The translations under genes were made by a program, and so were the position numbers. A DNA stretch of 64,000 bases from NCBI GenBank assembly GCA_016200085.1, contig JACQFL010000018.1:112006-176005 (forward strand), read 5' to 3'. This DNA comes from Candidatus Rokuibacteriota bacterium. GTDB taxonomy: Bacteria > Methylomirabilota > Methylomirabilia > Rokubacteriales > CSP1-6. Every line of letters begins with the position of its first letter. Position 1 is the stretch's first letter. Under the pieces are notes generated by a model. That model saw only the letters and a list, made by a program, of their open reading frames with translations. It did not search any database and was not told the origin of the DNA. Positions 35,824 to 43,574 of this stretch are shown here, one piece after another.

Positions 35824-35958
35824 GAGACAGGCTCGCGGTGATCATGGGGAAGTAGAGACATAGATTAGCGCGCCTTTTCGAGGTCCGGCGATGACGTACG
35901 TTCGGCTCAACGTCCCTGAAGTCCATGAAGTCCACGGCGCCCTTGGGGAGGGCAACGC

Positions 35959-36165
35959 ATGGAGCGTGAGACGATTCGGAGAATCCGAGAGGCCATTCGG
36001 CGCGGTAGGCTCAGGACGGAGTTCACGGCGGTGGAGGTGAACGTGGTCCTCAAGATTCATCGGGCTGCGACGTTCTTGCCGAAGCACCGCGTGGGCAATC
36101 CTGGCGGGAACACGGAGTTGTTTGTACGCGGGCGGCCGGGCGTATATCGACTGAAGGCACGATAG
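35959..36165 (+). CDS. Small basic hypothetical protein
   Basis: A 68-residue basic protein (IRRIREAIRRGRLRTEFTAV, GVYRLKAR) with a GGAGGG ribosome site. It could be a small winged-helix or DNA-associated protein, but nothing specific is seen. Confidence 0.5.
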   Translation: MERETIRRIREAIRRGRLRTEFTAVEVNVVLKIHRAATFLPKHRVGNPGGNTELFVRGRPGVYRLKAR

Positions 36166-36195
36166 CGACGCGGACGCACAGAAGAGGAGCGACAC

Positions 36196-36732
36196 ATGGC
36201 GCTCGTGTTTCAGTATGGGTCGAATGCCACGCGGGCCCGCCTTCTTGGGCCCAAGCGCCTCAACGGACACGGGGACGTGATCGGCCCGGCGGAGACGGTC
36301 GAAGACTACGATATCGCATTCGATGTGTTCAGCACCACGAACAAGTGCGCCGCTGGGGATCTGGTGCCGACGCCAGGACGCAAGGCCTGGGGCGTCCTCT
36401 ACGACATTCCCGACGAGTTCATACGGGGCAAGCGCAAGGACGACCAGAAGACCCTCGAAAATATAGAAGGGTCGAACTACGAAGAGAAGGAGATCCGTGT
36501 TCGCCGGCCAGGAAGAGAACCGATGACGTCAGTAACGTTTCTCGTGAAGCGGGACAAGCGTTCTACGGGACTGATCACCGGCGCGTGGTACGTCTCGTGG
36601 ATCGTCTACGGCCTCCGTGAGCAGGGAGTGCCGGAGGAATACGTTCAACACGTCGTCGACGTCGCGCTCGAGACGAATCACAGGGCTGTCACGACGGGCC
36701 AGGAGCAGAGCGACCTGATAAGGAGCTTATAG
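36196..36732 (+). CDS. Gamma-glutamylcyclotransferase-like (GGCT/AIG2) protein
   Basis: A 178-residue protein. The N-terminal motif VFQYGSNATRARLLGP matches the Y-G-S-N substrate loop of the GGCT fold, and AWGVLYDIPDEF is the following conserved strand. The family cyclises gamma-glutamyl or related amides; the exact substrate is unknown. GAGGAG precedes the ATG. Confidence 0.72.
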   Translation: MALVFQYGSNATRARLLGPKRLNGHGDVIGPAETVEDYDIAFDVFSTTNKCAAGDLVPTPGRKAWGVLYDIPDEFIRGKRKDDQKTLENIEGSNYEEKEIRVRRPGREPMTSVTFLVKRDKRSTGLITGAWYVSWIVYGLREQGVPEEYVQHVVDVALETNHRAVTTGQEQSDLIRSL

Positions 36733-36774
36733 CGCACCGGGGTCCCGAGTGATAGGCCTAAGTACCTGCTACTT

Positions 36775-36803
36775 TTGACAAAACAACGGCTTTGTGGTCT
36801 AGT
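36775..36803 (+). promoter_or_regulatory. Sigma-70-type promoter
   Basis: TTGACA (36775-36780), a 17-base spacer, then TCTAGT (36798-36803). The -35 is perfect and the -10 is four of six. It points toward the XRE/RuvC operon. Confidence 0.5.
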
Positions 36804-36825
36804 TATGAATCGTCAGTCCAGGCAT

Positions 36826-36850
36826 GCCGAACCTTCTAGGTTCGGCGTTT
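36826..36850 (+). terminator. Hairpin terminator or attenuator
   Basis: GCCGAACCT pairs with AGGTTCGGC (9 bp, TCT loop), followed by GTTTT. It lies only ~20 bases downstream of the predicted start of transcription from the promoter at 36775, so it may attenuate that promoter as well as end the upstream transcript. Confidence 0.6.
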
Positions 36851-36980
36851 TGATACCGCCGACTCGCACCTCCACGTAGCGTGTTACGCACATTTGTCCG
36901 CCTTCAGCGGGTGTCTTTTCTCCGCTACGGTGAATGCCACACGGAGCCGTTTCGTTTGGCTCTCGACGCAGCCTCTTCTT

Positions 36981-37337
36981 ATGGCCCGGAAATTATCGAA
37001 CTACCTTCGGACCTATCGCAGATATGCCGGCCTCTCCCAGAGCGAGGTTGCGTTCTTGGTGGGCTGCGAGGGGCCCGCCCAGATTTCAAAGCACGAACGC
37101 TTTATGCACCGGCCGCCGCTCGAGAGTCTCCTCGCCTACGAAATGATCTTTGGCGCACCCCTCCGGGACCTCTTCGCAGGCATGTGTCACAAGGTCGAAG
37201 AGACCACGCGGAAGCGCGCCGAGGTCCTGGTCGAGAAGCTCAGCGCGAGAACGCCCGATCCGATCACGACGCGAAAGTTAGAACTGCTCCGACGGATCGC
37301 GTCCGGGCAGGTACTCGCATCTCCACAAAACATATGA
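36981..37337 (+). CDS. XRE-family helix-turn-helix regulator
   Basis: A 118-residue protein from ATG 36981. It has an HTH of the Cro/CI type at ~1-60 (LSNYLRTYRRYAGLSQSEVA, FLVGCEGPAQISKHER) and a helical tail. The stop overlaps the start of the RuvC-like gene (ATGA), so the two are co-translated. No clear ribosome site precedes this ATG; a TTG at 36894 is the alternative. Confidence 0.78.
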   Translation: MARKLSNYLRTYRRYAGLSQSEVAFLVGCEGPAQISKHERFMHRPPLESLLAYEMIFGAPLRDLFAGMCHKVEETTRKRAEVLVEKLSARTPDPITTRKLELLRRIASGQVLASPQNI

Positions 37338-37852
37338 ACTCCTCCTCAGAAAAGTGCATCCTCGCGATCGATCCCATCTACCGGGGCCTTGGCTGGGCCG
37401 TGATCGAAGGCGGTACGCGGCTCGTTGACTGGGGCGTGCGGAATGCGCGGCAGGGCAATAAGAACAGCGTCAGTCTGCGACGTGTCGCCGAGCTCATCGG
37501 GCGCTACGAGCCCGACGTGGTGGTCGTCGAAAACTGTAAGGCCGCAGGCTCGCGCCGCTGCCGCCGAGTGGAGCGTCTTATAGAACGCATCGAGGGGCTC
37601 GCGTCAAAGAAGGATATCGAAGTCTGCAAGGTGTCGCGCGCGATGCTCGAGGAGGCGTTCTTCCACGCGGAAGCCTCGACCAAGCATGAGATCGCGACAG
37701 TCATCGCGAGACGATTTCCGGCTCTGGCCGTCTGGGTGCCGCCGTTGCGGAGGACGTGGATGGCAGAAGACTACCGGGACGGCATGTTTGACGCAGTGGC
37801 CCTCGGCCTCACGTACTTCTATCTCGAAGAGGAAGAGAGGCGCGCGGCCTAG
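37334..37852 (+). CDS. RuvC-like Holliday-junction resolvase
   Basis: A 172-residue protein with the RNase-H-fold triad positions expected for RuvC-like resolvases: Asp13 in CILAIDPIYRGLGWAVIEGG, Glu66 in DVVVVENCKA, and Asp153 in DYRDGMFDAVALGLTY. It is likely involved in processing replication or recombination intermediates of the element. It overlaps the end of the convergent ATPase gene by four bases. Confidence 0.8.
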   Translation: MNSSSEKCILAIDPIYRGLGWAVIEGGTRLVDWGVRNARQGNKNSVSLRRVAELIGRYEPDVVVVENCKAAGSRRCRRVERLIERIEGLASKKDIEVCKVSRAMLEEAFFHAEASTKHEIATVIARRFPALAVWVPPLRRTWMAEDYRDGMFDAVALGLTYFYLEEEERRAA

Positions 37853-39102
37853 GCAGGTATGTCGGAAGGCCGGAGCGATTCGGCGGAGAACGGCTTGGAC
37901 ACCACGTTGTCCACCATGAGCTTGAGGTAGAGGTGGTGGTTGGGAAGGGTCATAAGGTCGTGGGCGGAAAACTCTGGCGCAAACTCCTTTGCCAAAATCT
38001 CGGCGTCAGGGAGCCCGAGGCGGAACGCGATCGTCGTCCCTACATTGCCGAGGATCGCATCGCGTACCGGAAGCTCGAGCTGCGTGAGGTACTGGTGCGC
38101 GAGGATCAGGTTCACGTGGTACTTCCTGAGCTCCGCGAGCATGCCCGCCAGCCCCTCCGTCGTGAACGTGTGGAACTCGTCGAGGTAGAGGTAGAAGTCC
38201 CGTCGGTCCTCTAGTGGGAGATCCGCGCGGCTCTGGCCGGCAAACGCGATCATCGCGACGAGGAGTGCGCCGAGAAGCGCTGAGGCATCCTCGCCGATAC
38301 GGCCCTTCGAGAGGTTGACGATGAGGATCTTGCCCTCGTCCATCACCTCGCGGAGATCGAAGGAGCTTCTCGGCTGGGTGAGGATCCGCTGGAGCTTCGG
38401 GTCGGTGATGAACGCTCCCACTTTGTTCTGGATCGGCGCGATCGCCTCCACCTGGAAGCGTGCCGGATACTTCGCGTACTCCCTGAGCCAGAAGTCTCGG
38501 ACCCGGCCGTTTTTGATATGCGTGATGGCATGGCTGCGGAAGGCGGAGTTATTGAACAGCCGAAGGACGTCGGCCAACGTAGCGTCTGGCTGGTCGAGGA
38601 GCGTGAGGAGGCAGTTCCGGAAGATGTGTTCGAGCCGCGGGCCCCAGGAGTCCGCCCAGATCTTTCGGAAGACCTCGAGGAGACCCGCAGCAACGAGCGG
38701 GCGCTTCTCTGAGGGCACGCGCGCGAGGGGATTGAAGCCGAGCCCCGTATCCGGCACGTAGAAGTCGATAAGGTCGTTCCTGCGCTCCTCGGGGATCGCG
38801 GCGCGGACCTTCTCGGCCAGATCGCCGTGCGGATCGAGGAGGGCAAAACCTCGGCCCGCCATAATGTCCTGCCGGACGAGTGTCTCAAGGAGCGTCGACT
38901 TCCCGGTGCCCGTCTTTCCGATCATGTACATGTGCGCGCGTCGGTCCGCTTGCTTAATGCCGAAGACGCGACGATCGGTGCGGAAGTTGATCCGGCCGAA
39001 GAAGTTGATGTGATTTTTCATGAGCTCAGGGTGCCCGACGGTCGAGAAGGCGCGTAGGTGGACAAATGTGCGTGAGACGAAATGTTGTCCTTCTTTCTGC
39101 AT
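37849..39102 (-). CDS. Conjugative-type DNA-translocating ATPase (VirD4/TraG-like)
   Basis: A 417-residue protein from ATG 39102, with AGGAGAAGG upstream. Walker A is at 62-70 (GKTGTGKST), Walker B is in FYLYLDEFHTFTTEG, and a RecA-like motif follows (NLILAHQYLTQL). It contains DPHGDLAEKVRA and GFNPLARV, the pattern of type IV secretion/TraM-recognition ATPases. No N-terminal membrane helices are seen, so it is a soluble form. It is the only large leftward gene of the replication/transfer region, convergent with the RuvC-like gene. Confidence 0.82.
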   Translation of the reverse strand: MQKEGQHFVSRTFVHLRAFSTVGHPELMKNHINFFGRINFRTDRRVFGIKQADRRAHMYMIGKTGTGKSTLLETLVRQDIMAGRGFALLDPHGDLAEKVRAAIPEERRNDLIDFYVPDTGLGFNPLARVPSEKRPLVAAGLLEVFRKIWADSWGPRLEHIFRNCLLTLLDQPDATLADVLRLFNNSAFRSHAITHIKNGRVRDFWLREYAKYPARFQVEAIAPIQNKVGAFITDPKLQRILTQPRSSFDLREVMDEGKILIVNLSKGRIGEDASALLGALLVAMIAFAGQSRADLPLEDRRDFYLYLDEFHTFTTEGLAGMLAELRKYHVNLILAHQYLTQLELPVRDAILGNVGTTIAFRLGLPDAEILAKEFAPEFSAHDLMTLPNHHLYLKLMVDNVVSKPFSAESLRPSDIPA

Positions 39103-39166
39103 CTTCGTCCTTCTCCTAGGCTGAGCGCAGTCCGTTAACAATCTAACTTCGAGAGGAGGTGTCGCG

Positions 39167-39487
39167 ATGGTCATCGTCCGCTTCCACGACTGGAGGGAGT
39201 TCATCGACGAGCTCGACGAGGCCGGCCTGTCGGTCCGCACGGTCCGGCTCACCTTCAGCCTCCGCTACGACCGGCAGAACGTTCCCTACCTCACCATGGT
39301 GGCCGGGTTCTTCGAGGAGTCGAGGATCGTGGAGTTCCTCCACTACCTCGGCCTCAAGCCCAGCGCCGAGAGCACGCGCGCGGAAGAGATCCAACGGCTC
39401 TTCCACGAGCGCAAGGACCAGCTCCAACGTCTCGGATACACCGTGAAGGCCGGCCGCTACCACGTCCCGCTCACCCTGCCGCGATAA
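39167..39487 (+). CDS. Hypothetical protein
   Basis: A 106-residue protein with a very strong ribosome site (GAGAGGAGGTG). It contains REFIDELDEAGLSVRTVRL and ends in VKAGRYHVPLTLPR. Not recognised; probably a small conserved element protein. It is divergent from the ATPase gene at 37849. Confidence 0.6.
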   Translation: MVIVRFHDWREFIDELDEAGLSVRTVRLTFSLRYDRQNVPYLTMVAGFFEESRIVEFLHYLGLKPSAESTRAEEIQRLFHERKDQLQRLGYTVKAGRYHVPLTLPR

Positions 39488-39728
39488 ACACGCCAAATTT
39501 CAAGGCACGCGCAGGACGCATCAGCGTGGGCGGGGTCTAAGCCTGCCTCACCGCACTCCCGTCGAGTAGTTCCCCGTTTCTAAGCCGCGATCACCTTGAG
39601 CACCACCTCTCCGCACCTTCCTTGCCCCCTTTCCCCTATCGGGGGGAAGGGGGCCCTCGGCCCCCGCCTACGCGCGGGGCCGACCCGCATCCAAACAGAT
39701 CTCACGAGCAGTGGAAAGGAGACACACG

Positions 39729-40457
39729 ATGCCAGGGACCCTCGTCTACAAGAACAGCCGTCTCGTCACGCGGGACCAGCTCCCGTCGATTGCGACGCCG
39801 GCGCCGACCGCCACTTGGCGCCCCATTCCGCACGCGGACCTCGTGGACGCCATCGAGCGCGAGCTCGAGAAGCGCGACCTCGCCGTCCGCACGGAGCAGT
39901 ACGCCGTCCAGCGCGATGGCGCCCGCCTCTTCGGGGTCATGGACCTCTCCCGGGAAATGACCGGAGAGTTCTCCGCCTCGCTCGGCCTCCGGACCTCGAA
40001 CGACAAGTCGATGGCCGTCGAGATCGCGGTCGGTGTGAGAGTGTTTGTTTGCGACAACCTCGCCTTCTCGGGGGATCTGATCGCGCTGCGGCGGAAGCAC
40101 ACGGCAGGCTTCGATCTCAGTTCTGAGATCGCCCGAGCGATCGATCGCTACGAGGAGCACCTCAAGGTCTTTCACGCGAAGATCGATGAGCTCCGGTCCG
40201 AGCAGATCCTCGACCAGGACGCGAAGGCGCTCATCTTCGATGCCTTCCGCGAGAGGATTCTGCCACTGCGCTTCTTCCCCGCCGTCTCGAACAACTACTT
40301 CCACGCCGCGCCGGACATGACGGATGTCCTCGCGCGCACCCGCTGGGGTCTCCACAACGCCTTCACCCGGTCCATCCGGGAGATGGCGCCGGCTCCGGCC
40401 TTTCGCGCCACGACGCGCCTCGGCCGACTCTTCGGGCTCGGCACGAATGGGCGCTAA
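39729..40457 (+). CDS. DUF932-domain protein
   Basis: A 242-residue protein from ATG 39729 (AAAGGAG upstream). The pattern PIPHADLVDAIERELEKRDL, RLFGVMDLS, LGLRTSNDKSMAVEIAVGVR, VFVCDNLAFSG is typical of DUF932 proteins found on plasmids, phages and integrative elements beside RadC-type proteins. The molecular function is unknown. It overlaps the RadC gene by 11 bases. Confidence 0.82.
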   Translation: MPGTLVYKNSRLVTRDQLPSIATPAPTATWRPIPHADLVDAIERELEKRDLAVRTEQYAVQRDGARLFGVMDLSREMTGEFSASLGLRTSNDKSMAVEIAVGVRVFVCDNLAFSGDLIALRRKHTAGFDLSSEIARAIDRYEEHLKVFHAKIDELRSEQILDQDAKALIFDAFRERILPLRFFPAVSNNYFHAAPDMTDVLARTRWGLHNAFTRSIREMAPAPAFRATTRLGRLFGLGTNGR

Positions 40458-40908
40458 GCGCTATCTCTTGAAGCTCGCCACGTGGGTCGTCGTCCGCGAG
40501 TCGAACCAGTCGAATCCTCGGATACTGGGAGGCCCTGCGGAGGTCGCTGAACTCGCCAAGGATTTCTTGAAGGCGACCGATGACGACAAAGAGCACTTTT
40601 GGGCGATCTTCCTGAACACCCAGAACTACTACCTGATGCACACGCTCGTCTCGATCGGGACGCAATCGTCGGCACTGGTCCACGCGCGGGAAGTGCTCGG
40701 GCCGGCGGTCCGGGAAGGCGCCGCGTCCATCATTCTCGTGCACAACCATCCCTCGGGCGATCCCACGCCGTCCCGCGAGGACATACGCCTTACGCGCCAA
40801 CTCGCGGACGGCGCGCGGCTCCTCGATCTCGAGATCCACGACCACGTGATCATCGGCAATGGCACGGAGCGCTGGGTGTCCCTCAAAGAACGCGGATTGC
40901 TCTCTTAA
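40447..40908 (+). CDS. RadC-family JAB/MPN domain protein
   Basis: A 153-residue protein with a complete JAMM metal motif H99-x-H101-x7-S109-x2-D112 (VHNHPSGDPTPSRED) and the preceding conserved HAREVLGPAVREGAASIILV. RadC-like proteins are common on integrative elements next to DUF932 genes. The name does not imply a proven repair role. The start overlaps the DUF932 gene. Confidence 0.88.
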   Translation: MGAKRYLLKLATWVVVRESNQSNPRILGGPAEVAELAKDFLKATDDDKEHFWAIFLNTQNYYLMHTLVSIGTQSSALVHAREVLGPAVREGAASIILVHNHPSGDPTPSREDIRLTRQLADGARLLDLEIHDHVIIGNGTERWVSLKERGLLS

Positions 40909-40921
40909 GGAGGATGCACTC

Positions 40922-41275
40922 GTGACCGCCAAGGAAAGCAACGGCCGCTGTCCAGACTGCGGCGAATGGGTCGCCATCATCGTGCGGGCGGGCATGCCCG
41001 CCGAGATCCCGCCCCACGGCTGCCGGGCTCGCGCTTGCGAGTATCCGGGTTGTCCCGTCACGCGATTCATGGACGAGATGGTGCAGAGCGCCTCCGGCGG
41101 GTGGCACTGCCCGCGACACGGGCTGCTTCTTGCCGCGAAAGATCTCGTCGCGCTCTACGAGCGTAAGGGCGAGGCCGATTGGACGGCGATCTGCGAAATC
41201 ATCGGCGAGACACTGCCCGAGATCGTGAAGAAGGTCGAAGCCTTTCGACCGTTTCGTCTCCCAGAGCGCAAGTAG
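40922..41275 (+). CDS. Zinc-ribbon hypothetical protein
   Basis: A 117-residue protein from GTG 40922, with AAGGAGG upstream. The cysteine pairs CPDCGEW, CEYPGCP and WHCPRHG suggest one or two zinc sites in the first 60 residues, followed by a helical C-terminus (WTAICEIIGETLPEIVKKVE). Not recognised. Confidence 0.6.
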   Translation: MTAKESNGRCPDCGEWVAIIVRAGMPAEIPPHGCRARACEYPGCPVTRFMDEMVQSASGGWHCPRHGLLLAAKDLVALYERKGEADWTAICEIIGETLPEIVKKVEAFRPFRLPERK

Positions 41276-41382
41276 CCGAAGTCCCGCCGTGAACCGGCCG
41301 GGGCGTTTCCGCTCCGGCGTCTTCCCATCACCAGGCCAGAGGCGCGCGTGCGCCCCGAGCCCCAACACCAAAGGAGAACCCG

Positions 41383-41757
41383 ATGGCGAATTGACAGAAG
41401 CGCTACCAGATCATCCTGAGGCACCCCGACGGACGCCCCCTCGTGCGGCTCATCGCCGACTGCGAGGTGGAGATCCTCGAGCCCGAGGCGCCGGCGGTCC
41501 CCGAGCTTCCCGCGAGGCGAGACCGCCCGAACGGCCCGGCTCCCGCCCAGGGCGACGAGCCCCGGATGACGGAACCGCAGAAGCGCTACCTCTTCCGACT
41601 TCTCGCGCAGCAGGGGACCGAAGCGAAGCAGGCCGAGGCCCACCTCAAGAACTACTTCCGCGTGCAGAACCTCCGCGACGTCTCGAAAGCGGGCGCAAGC
41701 CAGCTCATCGAGGAGCTGATCGCCGACCAGAAGGAGGCCTCCGGTGGAGCTGCCTGA
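41383..41757 (+). pseudogene. Small element protein with an early in-frame TGA
   Basis: A good ribosome site (AAAGGAG) precedes ATG 41383. The frame reads M-A-N, then TGA (41392-41394), then continues for 120 codons (QKRYQIILRHPDGRPLVRLI ... MTEPQKRYLFRLLAQQG). The match of ribosome site, start and downstream coding suggests that the TGA is a nonsense mutation or sequence error. Translation could restart at GTG 41437 or ATG 41566. UGA is a normal stop elsewhere in this window. The product is unrecognised and its C-terminal ~60 residues are helical. Confidence 0.65.
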
Positions 41758-42622
41758 GGCCGTGAGCGTCTCGCACCTCAATCTCTACCTCACCTGCTCC
41801 CTCAAGTACCGCTTTCAGCACGTGGACCGCCTGCCAAGGCTTTTCCGCGCGGCGGGCATGGTCTTCGGGAGCGCCATCCACAAGGCGCTCGAGTGGCTCC
41901 ACAAGGAGCGCAAGGCAGGGAGAAATCCTCCCCTCGACCTGCTGCTCCGCACGTTCGAAGCCGACTGGCACGCGCAATGCCTCGATGAGGACATCCGCTT
42001 CAAAGACGGCGACGACCCCGAGAAGCTGATCCTCAAAGGCAAAGAGCTTCTCTCGGAGTATTACCGTCTGCCGGCCGGCCGCGTGAAAGACGCGGAGCTC
42101 TTCTTCCAGATCCCGCTCGTGAATCACGCCACCGGCGAGGTGCTCGGCGTCCCGCTCCGCGGCGTCATCGACCTCATCGAGGAGGATGACGTGATCGGCG
42201 AGCTCAAGACCTCGCTGAAGAGCTGGTCGCTCGCCGACCTTCCCGACAACCTCCAGCTCACGGCCTACAGCTACGCCTACGAAGTGCTCTTCGGCCGGCC
42301 GACGAAGGACCTCAAGGTCATCAATCTCGTCCGGACCAAGAACCCGAAGATCGAGACTCTCACCACGGGACGCGAGAAGCGCGACTACGAGCGCTTGTTC
42401 TACCTCGCGAAGGAATTTCTACGGGGCATCCGCGCCGGCGTCTTCATCCCGAACCGCGGCTGCTGGATGTGCAAGGACTGCGAATACGACCAAGACTGCC
42501 GCGAGTGGACCGGCAACGAGGAGGAGGGAGGTGAGAAGGACGCCCGTCAACGTCTACCAGCAGGAAGTCGAGAGCTTCAAGCGAGAGCTGCTCACGAGAG
42601 CGCTTCTCGCACACGGCGGTAA
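41744..42622 (+). CDS. Cas4/RecB-like PD-(D/E)XK nuclease with Fe-S-type cysteines
   Basis: A 292-residue protein from GTG 41744 (AGGAGG upstream). The nuclease motif is GVIDLIEEDDVIGELKTS (D143, E153-x-K155), followed by the QLTAY helix (171-175). Cys18 together with C240, C243, C246 and C252 (CWMCKDCEYDQDC) matches the four-cysteine iron-sulfur arrangement of Cas4/AddB-type exonucleases. No CRISPR array is seen, so a recombination or replication role within the element is likely. The last ~40 residues overlap the next gene. Confidence 0.85.
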   Translation: MELPEAVSVSHLNLYLTCSLKYRFQHVDRLPRLFRAAGMVFGSAIHKALEWLHKERKAGRNPPLDLLLRTFEADWHAQCLDEDIRFKDGDDPEKLILKGKELLSEYYRLPAGRVKDAELFFQIPLVNHATGEVLGVPLRGVIDLIEEDDVIGELKTSLKSWSLADLPDNLQLTAYSYAYEVLFGRPTKDLKVINLVRTKNPKIETLTTGREKRDYERLFYLAKEFLRGIRAGVFIPNRGCWMCKDCEYDQDCREWTGNEEEGGEKDARQRLPAGSRELQARAAHESASRTRR

Positions 42623-42740
42623 CCGGACGCACGCCGCAAGGGCCCTCGGGCTCCAGCGCACGTACCTGCTCCGGCTGATCCGCGAGTTTAGTCTGAACGT
42701 CCCGCCACCTATGCGGGCCCATCGCAACGGCAACGGATAG
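42531..42740 (+). CDS. Fis-like helix-turn-helix protein
   Basis: A 69-residue protein (GTG start) with the Fis-family C-terminal HTH: FKRELLTRALLAHGGNRTHA then ARALGLQRTYLLRLIRE. It is just the DNA-binding part, similar in size to small Fis-type regulators. Its 3' end and downstream sequence (42651-42792) are duplicated exactly at 44210-44351, inside the DGR target cluster. Confidence 0.8.
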   Translation: MRRTPVNVYQQEVESFKRELLTRALLAHGGNRTHAARALGLQRTYLLRLIREFSLNVPPPMRAHRNGNG

Positions 42741-42792
42741 CCAATTCACGCGTTGCATTTCTGGGAGTGATCCTTAACGGGACACTCCCTTA
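42651..42792 (+). repeat. 142-bp direct repeat, copy 1 (end of Fis-like gene)
   Basis: These 142 bases, from CTCCAGCGCACG to CACTCCCTTA, are identical by eye to 44210-44351. They cover the last ~30 codons of the Fis-like gene and a downstream hairpin (GGGAGTG/CACTCCC, 42763-42789). Each copy lies upstream of a DGR target gene, suggesting block duplication of the target cassette. Confidence 0.92.
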
Positions 42793-43031
42793 GATTCGCA
42801 TAGTAATTTAAAAGACCGACCCTTCAGCCCGACCTCTCAAGTTCCATCTTCGCGGCCTCGGCATCCACTCTGCGCGCCACTCTCGGTCAGGCTTTCTTCT
42901 CGCGTTCCAGGGCTCCGCGCACCCCGCGGGAGTTTCTCTTATCGCCAACGCGCTTCTCCTCGCCCGCCGACGAACGAAAACCTCATCCCCCTTACCGGAC
43001 TCTACCCGCACACAGGGAAAGGAGGACCAGC

Positions 43032-43517
43032 ATGACGACCGGCGCCGCCGTCCTCACGAGCTTTCTTCTCGTGGCCGCGGTGGGGGACGCGAACCACGCG
43101 ACGTTCTCCCTGACTGTCGACTACCGCCAGTCTCTCAAAATGATGATCAAGGCAGGCAGGTACGACTACATAAACTCCGATATCACCTCGAGGCACTTCC
43201 CCGTGGCACCCGGCCCTGCTGAGGTCACGATCGAACTCGTACGCTTTGACCGCGTGATGTCTACGGACGCCGTGCTCGCCGAGCTCGAGAAGCGCGGCGT
43301 CCGCCCCGCGACGCTTCCCGAGCTCCTCGCCTTCGGCGCGAAGTACCCCGAGAAGCAGCGGGAGTTCTCGGTCGTCGCCCTCGCTTCTGTCTGGCGGCCC
43401 TGGCGTGACCTCCGCTCCTCGCCCTGCCTCTGGGGCGACGCGCGTGAGCGCTTCCTGGATCTCCGCTGGCTCGACTGGTGGGGCCTGCCCTACCGCTTCG
43501 CCGCCGTCCGCACGTAG
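43032..43517 (+). CDS. DGR target protein 1 (variable C-terminus)
   Basis: A 161-residue protein with an AAAGGAGG ribosome site. Its C-terminal half is homologous to the proteins at 43575 and 44638: VDYRQSLKMMIKAGRYDYIN, PATLPELLAFGAKYPEKQRE, then the variable region ending in RFAAVR. This fold class occurs as DGR-diversified ligand-binding proteins, with variable residues expected on a C-type-lectin-like surface. The N-terminal helical region present in its paralogues is largely missing (MTTGAAVLTSFLLVAAVGD directly joins the core). The variable repeat is one codon shorter than the template. Confidence 0.82.
   Translation: MTTGAAVLTSFLLVAAVGDANHATFSLTVDYRQSLKMMIKAGRYDYINSDITSRHFPVAPGPAEVTIELVRFDRVMSTDAVLAELEKRGVRPATLPELLAFGAKYPEKQREFSVVALASVWRPWRDLRSSPCLWGDARERFLDLRWLDWWGLPYRFAAVRT
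43383..43513 (+). repeat. DGR variable repeat VR1
   Basis: This aligns with the template repeat at 45600-45733 with one missing codon near the 3' end. Differences occur at many template adenines but also at a number of other bases. Some of the latter (for example template positions 45605, 45633, 45637, 45674, 45680 and 45713) are shared with VR2. The 136 bases that overlap and precede it (43263-43398) are identical to those of target 2. Confidence 0.82.
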
Positions 43518-43574
43518 CCTCTCTACCTTTTTCTCCATCACCCCCTCTTCGATTGCCAGAAAAGGAGGCGCACT

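Noticed and set aside
39596-40126. Frame overlapping the DUF932 gene in another phase
   Set aside because: Arg/Pro-rich shadow; the DUF932 frame has the ribosome site and the conserved family pattern.
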